The position numbers and the translations under genes are program-made. From Phocaeicola plebeius (lineage in GTDB: Bacteria > Bacteroidota > Bacteroidia > Bacteroidales > Bacteroidaceae): a stretch of DNA of 64,000 nucleotides. Numbering within the stretch: the stretch's first letter is position 1; every line of letters begins with the position of its first letter. The DNA is taken from the NCBI RefSeq assembly GCF_003437535.1, contig NZ_QSQT01000004.1, forward strand, positions 62,001-126,000, given 5' to 3'. This document shows positions 18,148 through 26,400 of the stretch, piece after piece. The notes beneath the pieces are model-generated. The model searched no databases, had not been told where the DNA came from, and saw only the letters and a program-made list of their open reading frames with translations.

Positions 18148-19053
18148 TTAGGGTTGCAGATTGGCTGCGAGGTATTTTCGCAGTACGTCGGCATCTATCT
18201 TTCGGCGGGAAGCATAATCCATGAGTTGCTCCTCATCGATTTTTCCTACCGAGAAGTAGCGTGAAGCCGGATGAGCAAACATCAGTCCGCATACCGAGGC
18301 ATGAGGCTGCATCATTCCGTTCTCTGTCAGATGTATCCCGATGCGTTTCATGTCAATAAGCTTGTCGAGCAGAAAGCTGACCGATATGTCGGGCAGAGAA
18401 GGATACCCCACGGCAGGACGTATGCCCTGATAGTCTTCGTTGAGCAACTGTTTCATGGTCAGCTTTTCGTCCTTGGCGTATCCCCATACCTCTTTGCGCA
18501 GGGTTTCGTGTATTTTTTCAGCTGCGGCTTCTGCCAGACGTTCACCCAATGTCTTGATGAGCAAGGACTGGTAGTCGTCATGGCTGAATTCTTCTTCCAT
18601 GGCCGGATCGATGGTAGTGGCGAATCCTCCTACCGTATCCTTGATGCCGGAAGAAAGGGGACGCACAAAGTCACTCAGGCAGAGAAACGGGTCGTCGGGG
18701 CGGACGCGGGTCTGCTGACGGAGCAGAGGAAATAAAGTGCCCTCTAACCACAGGTTGTCGCCCTCTGCATTGGCTTCCATCAGGCGATAAATGGCATAGA
18801 CCTTGTATTTCCCGTCAATCTTGTTCAGCATGCGTACCGCTTCTTTGTGCAGTTGCATGGCTTCGGCAGCCTTGGCACGTTCAGCTTCAGGAAATGAGGC
18901 CAGCCACCCGGCGCGGCAGGCATCACACCCATGAATGTCGGCAATGGCTGCGTAACGAGGCTGAAACCCCCATGCGTGGAAAAAATAAATCCAGTTGATG
19001 TATTCAGCCAGGTCGTGTATGTCGTAACGGACGGTCGTGATGTCTGTTTTCAT
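18148..19053 (-). CDS. Stand-alone methionine synthase (MetH) cobalamin-reactivation domain
   Basis: This 301-residue protein consists of the AdoMet-binding reactivation module normally found at the C-terminus of MetH. Visible family motifs are YINWIYFFHAWGF at the start, GIRPAVGYPSLPD in the RPAPGYPA-type SAM site, IHLTENGMMQPHASVCGL, and ASRYFSVGKI. No cobalamin, homocysteine or folate domain is present. Family knowledge: some Bacteroidota MetH proteins lack this domain and rely on a separate one, which would restore inactive cob(II)alamin by reductive methylation. The ATG at 19053 is preferred over a GTG at 19092 that would overlap pyrC. Confidence 0.88.
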   Translation of the reverse strand: MKTDITTVRYDIHDLAEYINWIYFFHAWGFQPRYAAIADIHGCDACRAGWLASFPEAERAKAAEAMQLHKEAVRMLNKIDGKYKVYAIYRLMEANAEGDNLWLEGTLFPLLRQQTRVRPDDPFLCLSDFVRPLSSGIKDTVGGFATTIDPAMEEEFSHDDYQSLLIKTLGERLAEAAAEKIHETLRKEVWGYAKDEKLTMKQLLNEDYQGIRPAVGYPSLPDISVSFLLDKLIDMKRIGIHLTENGMMQPHASVCGLMFAHPASRYFSVGKIDEEQLMDYASRRKIDADVLRKYLAANLQP

Positions 19054-19063
19054 TTGATTTCTT

Positions 19064-20404
19064 TTAGCGTTCAAACCGAAGGGCTTGTCCACGGTGTGCT
19101 TTGTTTACTTTTCCATTCTCGTAAACTGCCGTACCGTTGACAAATGTCTTTTCTACCTGTGCATGGAAGGTACGGCCTTCCATCGGACTCCATCCGCACT
19201 TGCTTTCAATGCAGTCGGTGGTTACGGTCCATTCCTTATGCGGATTCAGCAGAACCAGGTCGGCCTGATAGCCCGGTCGGATAAATCCTCTTTGGCTAAT
19301 CTGGTAAAGCTGGGCCGGTGCATGACACATTTTCTGTACCAGCTGCTCGATAGACAGGATGCCTTCGTGTACCAGTTCGTAGATGCTGACCAGTGAGAAC
19401 TGCAGGGTCGGCATGCCCGATACGGCTTTCAGTGCTCCTCCTTCTTTTTCACTCAGCAGGTGGGGGGCATGGTCGGTAGCAATGACGTCAATCAGGTTGG
19501 TAGTCAGAGCCTTTCTCAGCGCATCACGGTCGGTCTTTGTCTTGATGCTGGGGTTACACTTGATGCGTGCCCCGAATTGCGCATAGTCTTCATCACAGAA
19601 CATGAGGTGCGATACGCAGGCTTCTGCCGTAATTTTCTTTTCGTGGAGCGGGCGGTCTTCTAACAGACCTAACTCGCGTGCCGTACTGATATGCAGGATG
19701 TGCAGACGGGCACCCGTTTCCTTCGCCAATTGTACGGCCAGTGCCGAAGAATGGTAACAAGCTTCTTCACTACGTATCAGCGGATGGAAAGAAATGTCCA
19801 GGTCTTCGCCATATTGCTGCTTGAAGCGTTCGGTATTTTCGCGGATAATCTGCTGGTCTTCACAATGGGTGGCAATCAGCATGCCCGCTTCGGAGAATAT
19901 TTTTTTCAAGGCTTCCATGCGGTCTACCAGCATGTTTCCGGTGCTGGCCCCCATGAACAGTTTCACGCCGCATACGTGTGTCTTGTCCAGTGCCTTCAGC
20001 TGGTCGGCATTATTGTTTGTGGCTCCGAAATAGAAAGAATAATTGACAATACATTTGGTAGCCGCATCCTTAAACTTGTTTTCCAGTGCCTCTAAGGTTG
20101 TGGTCTGCGGGGTACAGTTGGGCATGTCCATGAACGAGGTCACTCCTCCTGCTGCAGCTGCAGCCGTTTCGGTAGCCATGTCTGCCTTATGTGTAAGGCC
20201 CGGATCGCGGAAATGCACATGGTCGTCTATCACTCCCGGCAGCAGGAAGCATCCTTGCGCATCAATCTGTTCGTCACATACGGCAGCGGGAGCACCGTCG
20301 CCTTCAATGACTTCCTGTATTTTTTCTCCTTCAATCACTACGGAGCCGACAAAACGGCGTCCTTCATTCACGATGATTGCATGATGTATCCATGTACGTT
20401 TCAT
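19064..20404 (-). CDS. pyrC: Dihydroorotase (class I)
   Basis: This zinc enzyme of 446 residues closes carbamoyl-aspartate to dihydroorotate in pyrimidine synthesis. Zinc-site residues are H62 and H64 (DDHVHFRDPG), carboxylated K148 (CGVKLFMG), H180 (IATHCED), H238 (LHILHIST) and the Asp of ATDHAPH. The length and the FMDMPN block fit the class I/allantoinase-like branch; pyrimidine function is favoured by family similarity. The ATG at 20404 is chosen; a TTG at 20416 would overlap the upstream gene. Confidence 0.92.
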   Translation of the reverse strand: MKRTWIHHAIIVNEGRRFVGSVVIEGEKIQEVIEGDGAPAAVCDEQIDAQGCFLLPGVIDDHVHFRDPGLTHKADMATETAAAAAGGVTSFMDMPNCTPQTTTLEALENKFKDAATKCIVNYSFYFGATNNNADQLKALDKTHVCGVKLFMGASTGNMLVDRMEALKKIFSEAGMLIATHCEDQQIIRENTERFKQQYGEDLDISFHPLIRSEEACYHSSALAVQLAKETGARLHILHISTARELGLLEDRPLHEKKITAEACVSHLMFCDEDYAQFGARIKCNPSIKTKTDRDALRKALTTNLIDVIATDHAPHLLSEKEGGALKAVSGMPTLQFSLVSIYELVHEGILSIEQLVQKMCHAPAQLYQISQRGFIRPGYQADLVLLNPHKEWTVTTDCIESKCGWSPMEGRTFHAQVEKTFVNGTAVYENGKVNKAHRGQALRFER

Positions 20405-20412
20405 AACCCTTT

Positions 20413-21159
20413 TCAATTAGTGTGTTTAGGATATTTTTTGAACCAGCTGTCCCATTTCAGTTGGATGACGCCGAATACGGCTTCTCCAAAGATGCTGCTG
20501 TTCATCTTGGAAGTACCTAATTCGCGGTTGATAAAGATGACCGGTACTTCTGTGATATGGAATCCGCATTTAAAGGCGGTGAATTTCATTTCAATCTGGA
20601 AAGCATATCCTTTGAAACGGATGTGGTCCAGATGGATGGTTTCAAGCACTTTCCGGCGGTAACATACAAAGCCGGCGGTAGTATCATGAATGGGTAGTCC
20701 GGTAATGAACCGCACATATTTGGAGGCAAAGTAGGACATCAGTACTCTTCCCATAGGCCAGTTCACCACATTGACTCCGCTTACATAGCGTGAACCGATG
20801 GATACATCGGCCCCTTCGTCATGGCAAGCCTTGTAAAGTCTTGGCAGGTCATTGGGATTGTGGCTGAAGTCGGCATCCATTTCAAAGATGTAGTCGTATC
20901 CCTTTTCGATAGACCATTTGAAGCCGGTGATGTAAGCCGTTCCCAGTCCGAGTTTGCCTTTTCGTTCAATCATGAACAAACGTTCGGGGAATTCCTTTTG
21001 CAGACGGCGTACGATGTCGGCCGTTCCGTCGGGAGAGTTGTCTTCGATAACCAGAATATGGAATGTCTTTTCCAGTCCGAATACCGCCCGGATTATATTC
21101 TCGATGTTTTCCTTCTCATTGTAAGTAGGAATAATCACGATACTGTCACTTGTTTGCAT
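20413..21159 (-). CDS. Polyprenol monophosphomannose synthase-like glycosyltransferase (GT2)
   Basis: A protein of 248 residues resembling dolichol-phosphate mannose synthase. It has the nucleotide-sugar site IIPTYNEKENIENII, VIEDNSPDGTADIV, the DXD-type FEMDADFSHNPNDLPRL, and the late SIFGEAVFGVIQLKW helix. It lacks the C-terminal membrane helices of longer homologues, so it would work on the cytoplasmic face loading a sugar on polyprenol phosphate, perhaps for protein O-glycosylation or envelope polymers. It is first in a five-gene operon. Confidence 0.88.
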   Translation of the reverse strand: MQTSDSIVIIPTYNEKENIENIIRAVFGLEKTFHILVIEDNSPDGTADIVRRLQKEFPERLFMIERKGKLGLGTAYITGFKWSIEKGYDYIFEMDADFSHNPNDLPRLYKACHDEGADVSIGSRYVSGVNVVNWPMGRVLMSYFASKYVRFITGLPIHDTTAGFVCYRRKVLETIHLDHIRFKGYAFQIEMKFTAFKCGFHITEVPVIFINRELGTSKMNSSIFGEAVFGVIQLKWDSWFKKYPKHTN

Positions 21160-21180
21160 GGCGTTTCAATTAGAATTGTG

Positions 21181-21188
21181 CAAAGATA
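21181..21188 (-). promoter_or_regulatory. Promoter box of the glycosyltransferase-pyrC operon
   Basis: TATCTTTG on the minus strand matches TAnnTTTG, 21 nt upstream of the glycosyltransferase ATG. Confidence 0.5.
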
Positions 21189-21271
21189 GAAATAAAAATG
21201 TGATTCTTTTTAGTGGCAGGTTTATTTCTTTGTAATGCGTGTGAGATGAAATAAAAACGCTTATACAAAAA

Positions 21272-21363
21272 TACCTCGACACGTAGCTGTCAAGGTCTCG
21301 ACACGAACGTGACGAGATATCAGCACGAACGTGTCAAGACCTCGTCACGTACGTGTCGAGGTA
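21272..21363. repeat. CGACACG mosaic palindrome
   Basis: The 370-bp gap between the glycosyltransferase operon and the small GNAT gene holds this element. TACCTCGACACGTA (21272-21285) is repeated inverted as TACGTGTCGAGGTA (21350-21363). Inside, AGGTCTCGACACG (21293-21305) faces CGTGTCAAGACCT (21330-21342) with one G-T mismatch. The word CGACACG or its complement recurs several times with local GAACGTG variants. The architecture resembles the AGTACT elements but the sequence is different. No reading frame is evident. Confidence 0.8.
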
Positions 21364-21534
21364 AATTTAACTATGATTTTAGAGAAGTGTAAAAAAACGT
21401 TTTGAAAAAACGGGCTTTATATTGAGCTCCTATCGTTTTACTTGTGAAGTATTTGTTGCGATGCTTTTCTGAATTTTAGTCTCATCGTTTGGTCATGGAA
21501 GATAAAATGCCTATCTTGTGACAGAATCAGTTAA

Positions 21535-21849
21535 ATGAAAAGGATTATGGAAGTAAAACATGATGTATCCCGACAGGAGTTCTATGTGGAACTGGAGGGA
21601 CATAGAGCCCACGTGGCTTATCAGATTCATGACGAAGGGTTGGATATTCGGCATACGATTGTACCGGAAGCCATCGGAGGAAAAGGTATTGCTTCTGCTT
21701 TGGTGAAGGCAGCCTACGATTACGGGCGCTGCAAAGGACTGAAGGCGATAGCTACCTGCTCTTATGCCGTGGTCTGGCTGCAGCGGCATCCTGAATACCA
21801 GGGAGAAGTAAGCAGTGATTATATAGGAAAAGGAAGCTGTGCCCTGTGA
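21535..21849 (+). CDS. Small GNAT-fold N-acetyltransferase (Acetyltransf_CG type)
   Basis: A protein of 104 residues (100 if the second ATG at 21547 is used). It fits the short GNAT_2/YjdJ-like family: EFYVELEGHRAHVAYQIHDE, then DIRHTIVPEAIGGKGIASAL carrying the CoA-binding G-x-G-x-A loop, and AIATCSYAVVWLQRHPEY at the end. The acceptor is unknown. It is a single gene; its stop codon lies inside the terminator hairpin. Confidence 0.82.
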   Translation: MKRIMEVKHDVSRQEFYVELEGHRAHVAYQIHDEGLDIRHTIVPEAIGGKGIASALVKAAYDYGRCKGLKAIATCSYAVVWLQRHPEYQGEVSSDYIGKGSCAL

Positions 21850-21868
21850 GGGCGCAACTTCCTTTTTT
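21832..21868. terminator. Terminator of the small GNAT gene
   Basis: GGAAG (21832-21836) pairs with CTTCC (21858-21862), with an inner GCCC/GGGC stem (21841-21844 and 21850-21853), followed by six T. The hairpin begins inside the coding sequence. Confidence 0.8.
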
Positions 21869-21873
21869 CTTAT

Positions 21874-24015
21874 TTAGTTGCGATAGACTTTCTTTTTCTT
21901 GATGAAGAACAGCCAGCGCAGGAAAGAAGCGGTGAAGGTGTGGCTGAAGGAATTGATTTCGTCGGTACGTTCGTCAATGTCGTCCAGCAGCCTTTCTGCA
22001 TCTTTCTCGGAAAGCATACCGTTGTTGATTAGCTGTTTCACGGTGCGGCGTTCATTGCTCAGCAGCATGCGGATGGACTTGATGGTCAGTGCATGACCGT
22101 ATGCTTTGGGGAAATTGTCAGCCAGATTATTGATAAAGGCACTCATGCGATTGATGTTATCATTTATCTCTTCCCGTAATGTGTCTAACACGGAGTCCTG
22201 TTCGCCGGTCACCCATTCTGAGGCACGCAGGTCGTCCAGCAGTTTCAGGCTTCCTTTCTGAAGAATAATGAAGCCACGGCCTAAGTCGTACACTACCGTG
22301 ATGCGTTCGCGGAAATAGAAGGTCATCCAATTCTGCAGGTAAGGAATGTTCCGCAGTGTGTTCAGCAGGTCTGTACGCTGGCAGAACTTGAAAATGGAGG
22401 TGCGGACGTTCAGCGGGTAGTTCCCGTCGTGGTCATACAATTCATCCAGCGAGTTCATGAGCCGGAGGAATACGGGCTTGGAGATGACTCCTTCTTCATA
22501 GATTTCCCGGCAGATGGCTTTTTCCTTATCCAATACACGCAGACGGATTTCCGGCAGCATGGCTTTGTTTTGTGGATTCTTGGCCGGCTCTTGCGGTTGT
22601 GCGGTCATGTAACTTTCCACTTTGTGCCAGTTGGCTCCTTCTAAGGCGTCTCTTTTTTTCAATCCTTCCAGGTATTTTTCGGAATTGTCGCGTATTGATT
22701 TCTCTATACGATAGGCCAACATGGTGCGTGCAGAAGGTACGTGAGTCAGTCCCAAGCGGTTCAGCAGTGCGCGCATGGTAGTGGCATTGATGCAGAGTGT
22801 CAGGGTAACGATGCCGGCAGTGAAGAACAATACCTGGCTGCGGATGTCCTCCGGAATAGCCGGGGTATAAGATACCATCAGGGCCAAGGTCATGGCCAAT
22901 GCACCGCGCAACCCTCCCCAGGTAAGGATGGCTGATTCGCGTTTGGTCAGTCCGTATCCCAAGCGTTTCATCACAGGGTAGAGCAGCATAATCATGGCAA
23001 AGCGGATAAGGTTAAGGGCGATGTAGATAAGTATAAGCACGCCTAATGCTCCCCAGGAGAAATCCACTTTTTCGGCAATGACTACTCCCACCAGGATAAA
23101 AATCAGGGTATTGGCTATGTAGGTCAGCAATTCCCAGAAATGCTCCATGAACGTATTCACCTGCGGTTTCAACCGGGGTTTTCCTACGTAAGTGACGGTC
23201 AGTCCGAAAGCTACGAGGGCAATCACTCCCGATACGCCGAGATAATATTGGGAGAGAATGAAGGTAAGGTAGGCCGCTAAGATGATGACACTGTTCTGTA
23301 CCATCTCTTCCGAGTTGATGCGCGTGATGAACCAGATGACAATCCGTGCCAACAGAAATCCTAAAAGGGTACTGAGGCCCACTTCACGGATAAACGTAAT
23401 GACAGGAGAGGCATGAGTAGCTTCTCCGGCGGCGTATGCTCCGAAGAAAAGCATGAAGCAGACGATGCCCGTACCATCGTTCAGCAGGGATTCCGCATCG
23501 ACAAGGGTGGAGAAGCGTTTGCTGGTTTTCAACTCGTGCAGCAGGGCTACTACGGCTACCGGGTCGGTGGCACTGATTAAGGCTCCGAACATCAGTGCAA
23601 ATGCCCATGTCCACGATTCAAAACCGGGGATGAAGGTTGCTACTCCCATCATGAGGGCGCCCGTGAGTAACATACAGATGATGAGTCCCGGTGCCGCCAA
23701 CAGGGTGGCGTTGGCCAATGTCTTCTTGAAAATGTGCAGGTTGAGTTCGTAGGCTGCATCGAATATCAGGATGGGCAGGAAAAGATAAAGAATCAAGTCG
23801 GGATTGATGTTGGCGACGGAACTGACCGCATCATGCAGTTCCGGCAGCGATTGAAAAACGCCGGTACGGTTCATGACTCCTAAAATGATTCCAATGGCAA
23901 ATAGCCCCACCGTGTAGGGCAGGCGGCTGTGTTTGAGCAAGGATTTCAGTATTGCTCCGATAATGAGTCCCCCGATAGTGAGCAGCAAGGGGGCGAGGAA
24001 AGTGTATTCTTCCAT
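21874..24015 (-). CDS. Na+/H+ antiporter, CPA1/NhaP type
   Basis: A protein of 713 residues from the ATG at 24015. The first 400 residues hold about twelve membrane helices with the CPA1 ion-site motifs ISATDPVAVVALL and AESLLNDGTGIV, and LTWGGLRGALAMTLAL. The last 300 residues are a soluble helical cytoplasmic domain with the SxNDG-antiporter-associated pattern, including a basic KKKK-type C-terminus. It exchanges Na+ or K+ for H+ across the inner membrane. An upstream ATG at 24045 would leave a 5-nt leader after the predicted transcription start, so it is less likely. Confidence 0.88.
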   Translation of the reverse strand: MEEYTFLAPLLLTIGGLIIGAILKSLLKHSRLPYTVGLFAIGIILGVMNRTGVFQSLPELHDAVSSVANINPDLILYLFLPILIFDAAYELNLHIFKKTLANATLLAAPGLIICMLLTGALMMGVATFIPGFESWTWAFALMFGALISATDPVAVVALLHELKTSKRFSTLVDAESLLNDGTGIVCFMLFFGAYAAGEATHASPVITFIREVGLSTLLGFLLARIVIWFITRINSEEMVQNSVIILAAYLTFILSQYYLGVSGVIALVAFGLTVTYVGKPRLKPQVNTFMEHFWELLTYIANTLIFILVGVVIAEKVDFSWGALGVLILIYIALNLIRFAMIMLLYPVMKRLGYGLTKRESAILTWGGLRGALAMTLALMVSYTPAIPEDIRSQVLFFTAGIVTLTLCINATTMRALLNRLGLTHVPSARTMLAYRIEKSIRDNSEKYLEGLKKRDALEGANWHKVESYMTAQPQEPAKNPQNKAMLPEIRLRVLDKEKAICREIYEEGVISKPVFLRLMNSLDELYDHDGNYPLNVRTSIFKFCQRTDLLNTLRNIPYLQNWMTFYFRERITVVYDLGRGFIILQKGSLKLLDDLRASEWVTGEQDSVLDTLREEINDNINRMSAFINNLADNFPKAYGHALTIKSIRMLLSNERRTVKQLINNGMLSEKDAERLLDDIDERTDEINSFSHTFTASFLRWLFFIKKKKVYRN

Positions 24016-24037
24016 AGTTTTGATGTCAGTTAAAAAA

Positions 24038-24082
24038 ATGAGCATTTGAATTTTAAACAAAGTTAAAGAATCAAATGCTCAT
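24038..24082 (-). terminator. Terminator of the menaquinone operon
   Basis: On the minus strand ATGAGCATTTGA (24082-24071) pairs with TCAAATGCTCAT (24049-24038) and is followed by seven T. The 12-bp stem is perfect with a 21-nt loop. It lies 19 nt after the menE stop and overlaps the antiporter promoter. Confidence 0.85.
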
Positions 24083-24088
24083 ATACAA
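24058..24088 (-). promoter_or_regulatory. Antiporter promoter inside the terminator loop
   Basis: TAACTTTG (24065-24058, minus) matches TAnnTTTG, and TTG at 24088-24086 is 20 bp upstream. The -7 box lies in the loop of the men operon terminator. Confidence 0.45.
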
Positions 24089-24100
24089 GGGGATTTTTAC

Positions 24101-25252
24101 TTATTTCTTTTTCGCGCTTGCGATTTCTTGGGCCACTTTCCGTGCGGTGGCGCGGTCGGGTTTCCCGGTTTCGGTTTGTGGAAGATGCCGGACGAAGAAG
24201 GTCTGTTTCGGCCGCCAGTAAGTCGGAAGCTGGTCGTAAGCCTGTGCTAACAGAGGGGATACATCGGTATTTTCTTCGCTTTCCAGCAGCAGAACGATGC
24301 ATTCTCCAAATTTTGGGTCGGGCACGGCAGTCACCATGAAAGGAACTGGCAGCGCAGTTTTCAGTGCATTTTCCACCTGCTCAATCTGTACCTTTACCCC
24401 TCCGGTGTTGACGGTATTGTCTTTTCGTCCTAAGATATGGAACTGCCCCTGGGCATTGAACTCACAGATGTCGTTTGTGGTCAGTTCCTCTGCACAAACG
24501 GCTGGTGCTTCAATGGTCAGGGTGTTTTCCGGAGAGAGTGAAACCTTGACTCCCTGGAAGGGGGTGTACCAGTTGGAGGCATCCGGGCCGTTCAGTCGTC
24601 GCAGGGCGATGTGAGAAAGGGTTTCGGTCATTCCGTAGGTGCTCCATACGGCATGAGGGAATGACGCTAATTCTGTGGCTAATGTGCTGTCAATTGCTCC
24701 GCCGCCGATAATGAGATGACGTACTTGTTTCAGGCATTCCTTTTCGGCTGGTACTTGTAGTGAGTTGTACACCTGCATGGGTATCATGGCGGCAAACTCA
24801 GGAGCAGTATTTATCTCTGCCAACGGATGTCCGCAAGGAGTAACAGGTAACAGGTTCAGGCCGGCTACCAACGCACGGACGACCACCATTTTTCCGGCAA
24901 TGTATTTCAGGGGCATGCAAAGCAAGGCGGTGTCTCCTTGTTTCAGACCTAAGAAACTGACAGTCAGCATGGCACTTTGCATCATGCGCTGTTTCTCTAC
25001 CCGGAGCGGTTTGGGCGTTCCGGTAGAGCCGGAGGTATGCACCAGTACGGTGGTGTTGTCGTCAAACCATTCTGCTAAGAAATCGGCAAGTGAGGCCTGA
25101 AAGCTGTCTGCTCCATATTCCGCATGGAATCGTTTTTGCAGCAGGCTTTGTGATTCGCCTTCAGGTATTTGGGTTTCCTGAGCGGTGTAGCATTTCCCGT
25201 CAATCAAAATGGACTGACGGGCTATTTCTGTAATAAATGGAGTGGCGTTCAT
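24101..25252 (-). CDS. menE: o-Succinylbenzoate-CoA ligase
   Basis: An ANL-superfamily adenylate-forming enzyme of 383 residues, short for the family, that activates o-succinylbenzoate with CoA in menaquinone synthesis. Motifs: VLVHTSGSTGTPKPLRVEK (P-loop), STYGMTETLSHIA, and the C-terminal LGRKDNTVNTGGVKV, ETGKPDRATA. The start ATG at 25252 lies one base after the menC stop. It is last in the men operon. Confidence 0.93.
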   Translation of the reverse strand: MNATPFITEIARQSILIDGKCYTAQETQIPEGESQSLLQKRFHAEYGADSFQASLADFLAEWFDDNTTVLVHTSGSTGTPKPLRVEKQRMMQSAMLTVSFLGLKQGDTALLCMPLKYIAGKMVVVRALVAGLNLLPVTPCGHPLAEINTAPEFAAMIPMQVYNSLQVPAEKECLKQVRHLIIGGGAIDSTLATELASFPHAVWSTYGMTETLSHIALRRLNGPDASNWYTPFQGVKVSLSPENTLTIEAPAVCAEELTTNDICEFNAQGQFHILGRKDNTVNTGGVKVQIEQVENALKTALPVPFMVTAVPDPKFGECIVLLLESEENTDVSPLLAQAYDQLPTYWRPKQTFFVRHLPQTETGKPDRATARKVAQEIASAKKK

Positions 25253-25253
25253 G

Positions 25254-26312
25254 TCAGATGGTTTGCAGATAAGTCGGGAAATCGGGTATCTTTTCTTCAG
25301 GATGGAACCACAGACAATCGCCTTCAATGTGCAGCGGGTAGTCAATGTTGTCGGTGAAAAGCATACCGGTGCCCAGCCCCTGAGGCATTTTAGGTTGGAG
25401 AGTGGCACACCACTGTGCGATAGCATTGAGTCCGATATTGGATTCTAAGGCGGAGGTTACCCAATAGCCTATGCCTCTTTCCTGAGCCAATGTAATCCAT
25501 TCCTTGCTTCCCTGGATACCTCCGTGCAAGGACGGCTTTAAGATGATGTATTGTGGGCGGATGGTATCCAGCAGCTGGATTTTCCGTTCCGTTTCATTTA
25601 CTCCAATCAGTTCTTCATCCAGTGCGATGGGGAAGGGCGAAGTGGCACACAGTTCTTTCATGACCTCCCATTGTCCGGCGCGTACGGGCTGTTCGATGGA
25701 GTGGAGCTGAAATTCGTTCAGCTGTGTCAGTTTCCGTAAGGCATCTTCAGGACTGAAGGCTCCGTTGGCATCTACCCGGAGTTCGATGTCGGCAGCTGAG
25801 AAATGGCGACGGATGTGAGCTAACAGTTCCAGTTCACGTTCAAATTCAATCGCTCCGATTTTTACCTTGATGCACCGGAATCCGGCTTTCATCTTTTCTT
25901 CTATGCGGCGGTACATTTCATCGAAATTACCCATCCAGATGAGTCCGTTGATAGGAATACCTTGTTCACCGCGACTGAAAGGGGTATCCCAAAACTGCAG
26001 ACTGTTGGCCTGCAGATGGGCAAATGCGGTTTCCAGTCCGAATAGTATAGAGGGGTAAGGGCGAAGTCCTTCATAATCAATGTAGCCATTGGCGGCTGTT
26101 TTCTCACAGATTTCAGCTAGCAGGCGAGGATAATCGGGCAGGTCGTCGCAGCTTAACGCGGGCAGCGGAGCACATTCACCTACGCCATATTGTCCGGTTT
26201 CGGTGTCAGTAAGTAGCAGATACCATACCTGCCGGGTGTGATATACTCCGCGTGAAGTACCGGCCGGTTGTTTGAAATGAAGTGTGCGCGGAATGATTTT
26301 CAGTGTGTACAT
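25254..26312 (-). CDS. menC: o-Succinylbenzoate synthase
   Basis: An enolase-superfamily dehydratase of 352 residues. The capping domain comes first (MYTLKIIPRTLHFKQPAG), then the barrel with the KxK acid/base pair (CIKVKIG), metal ligands in LRVDANGAF, HSIEQPV and ALDEELIG, and IILKPSLHGG at the second lysine. It makes o-succinylbenzoate from SHCHC. It lies 88 nt downstream of menB, and that gap holds a hairpin. Confidence 0.93.
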   Translation of the reverse strand: MYTLKIIPRTLHFKQPAGTSRGVYHTRQVWYLLLTDTETGQYGVGECAPLPALSCDDLPDYPRLLAEICEKTAANGYIDYEGLRPYPSILFGLETAFAHLQANSLQFWDTPFSRGEQGIPINGLIWMGNFDEMYRRIEEKMKAGFRCIKVKIGAIEFERELELLAHIRRHFSAADIELRVDANGAFSPEDALRKLTQLNEFQLHSIEQPVRAGQWEVMKELCATSPFPIALDEELIGVNETERKIQLLDTIRPQYIILKPSLHGGIQGSKEWITLAQERGIGYWVTSALESNIGLNAIAQWCATLQPKMPQGLGTGMLFTDNIDYPLHIEGDCLWFHPEEKIPDFPTYLQTI

Positions 26313-26340
26313 ATTGGTCTGTTGTGAAGGGAATAAAAGC

Positions 26341-26375
26341 GGACAGAAAGCGGAAATGGTTTCTGCTTTCTGTCC
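26341..26375. other. Hairpin inside the men operon (menB-menC gap)
   Basis: GGACAGAAAGC (26341-26351) pairs perfectly with GCTTTCTGTCC (26365-26375) around a 13-nt loop. On the transcribed minus strand the stem is followed by GCTTTTATTCC, so it could act as a partial terminator, a processing site or an RNA stabiliser. Confidence 0.7.
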
Positions 26376-26400
26376 GATAAAAAATGAGATGAGAGAATAA

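Noticed and set aside
19054..19063. Cobalamin riboswitch controlling the MetH reactivation gene
   Set aside because: Only 10 nt separate it from pyrC and no B12-box-like or long structured leader is visible upstream of the operon.
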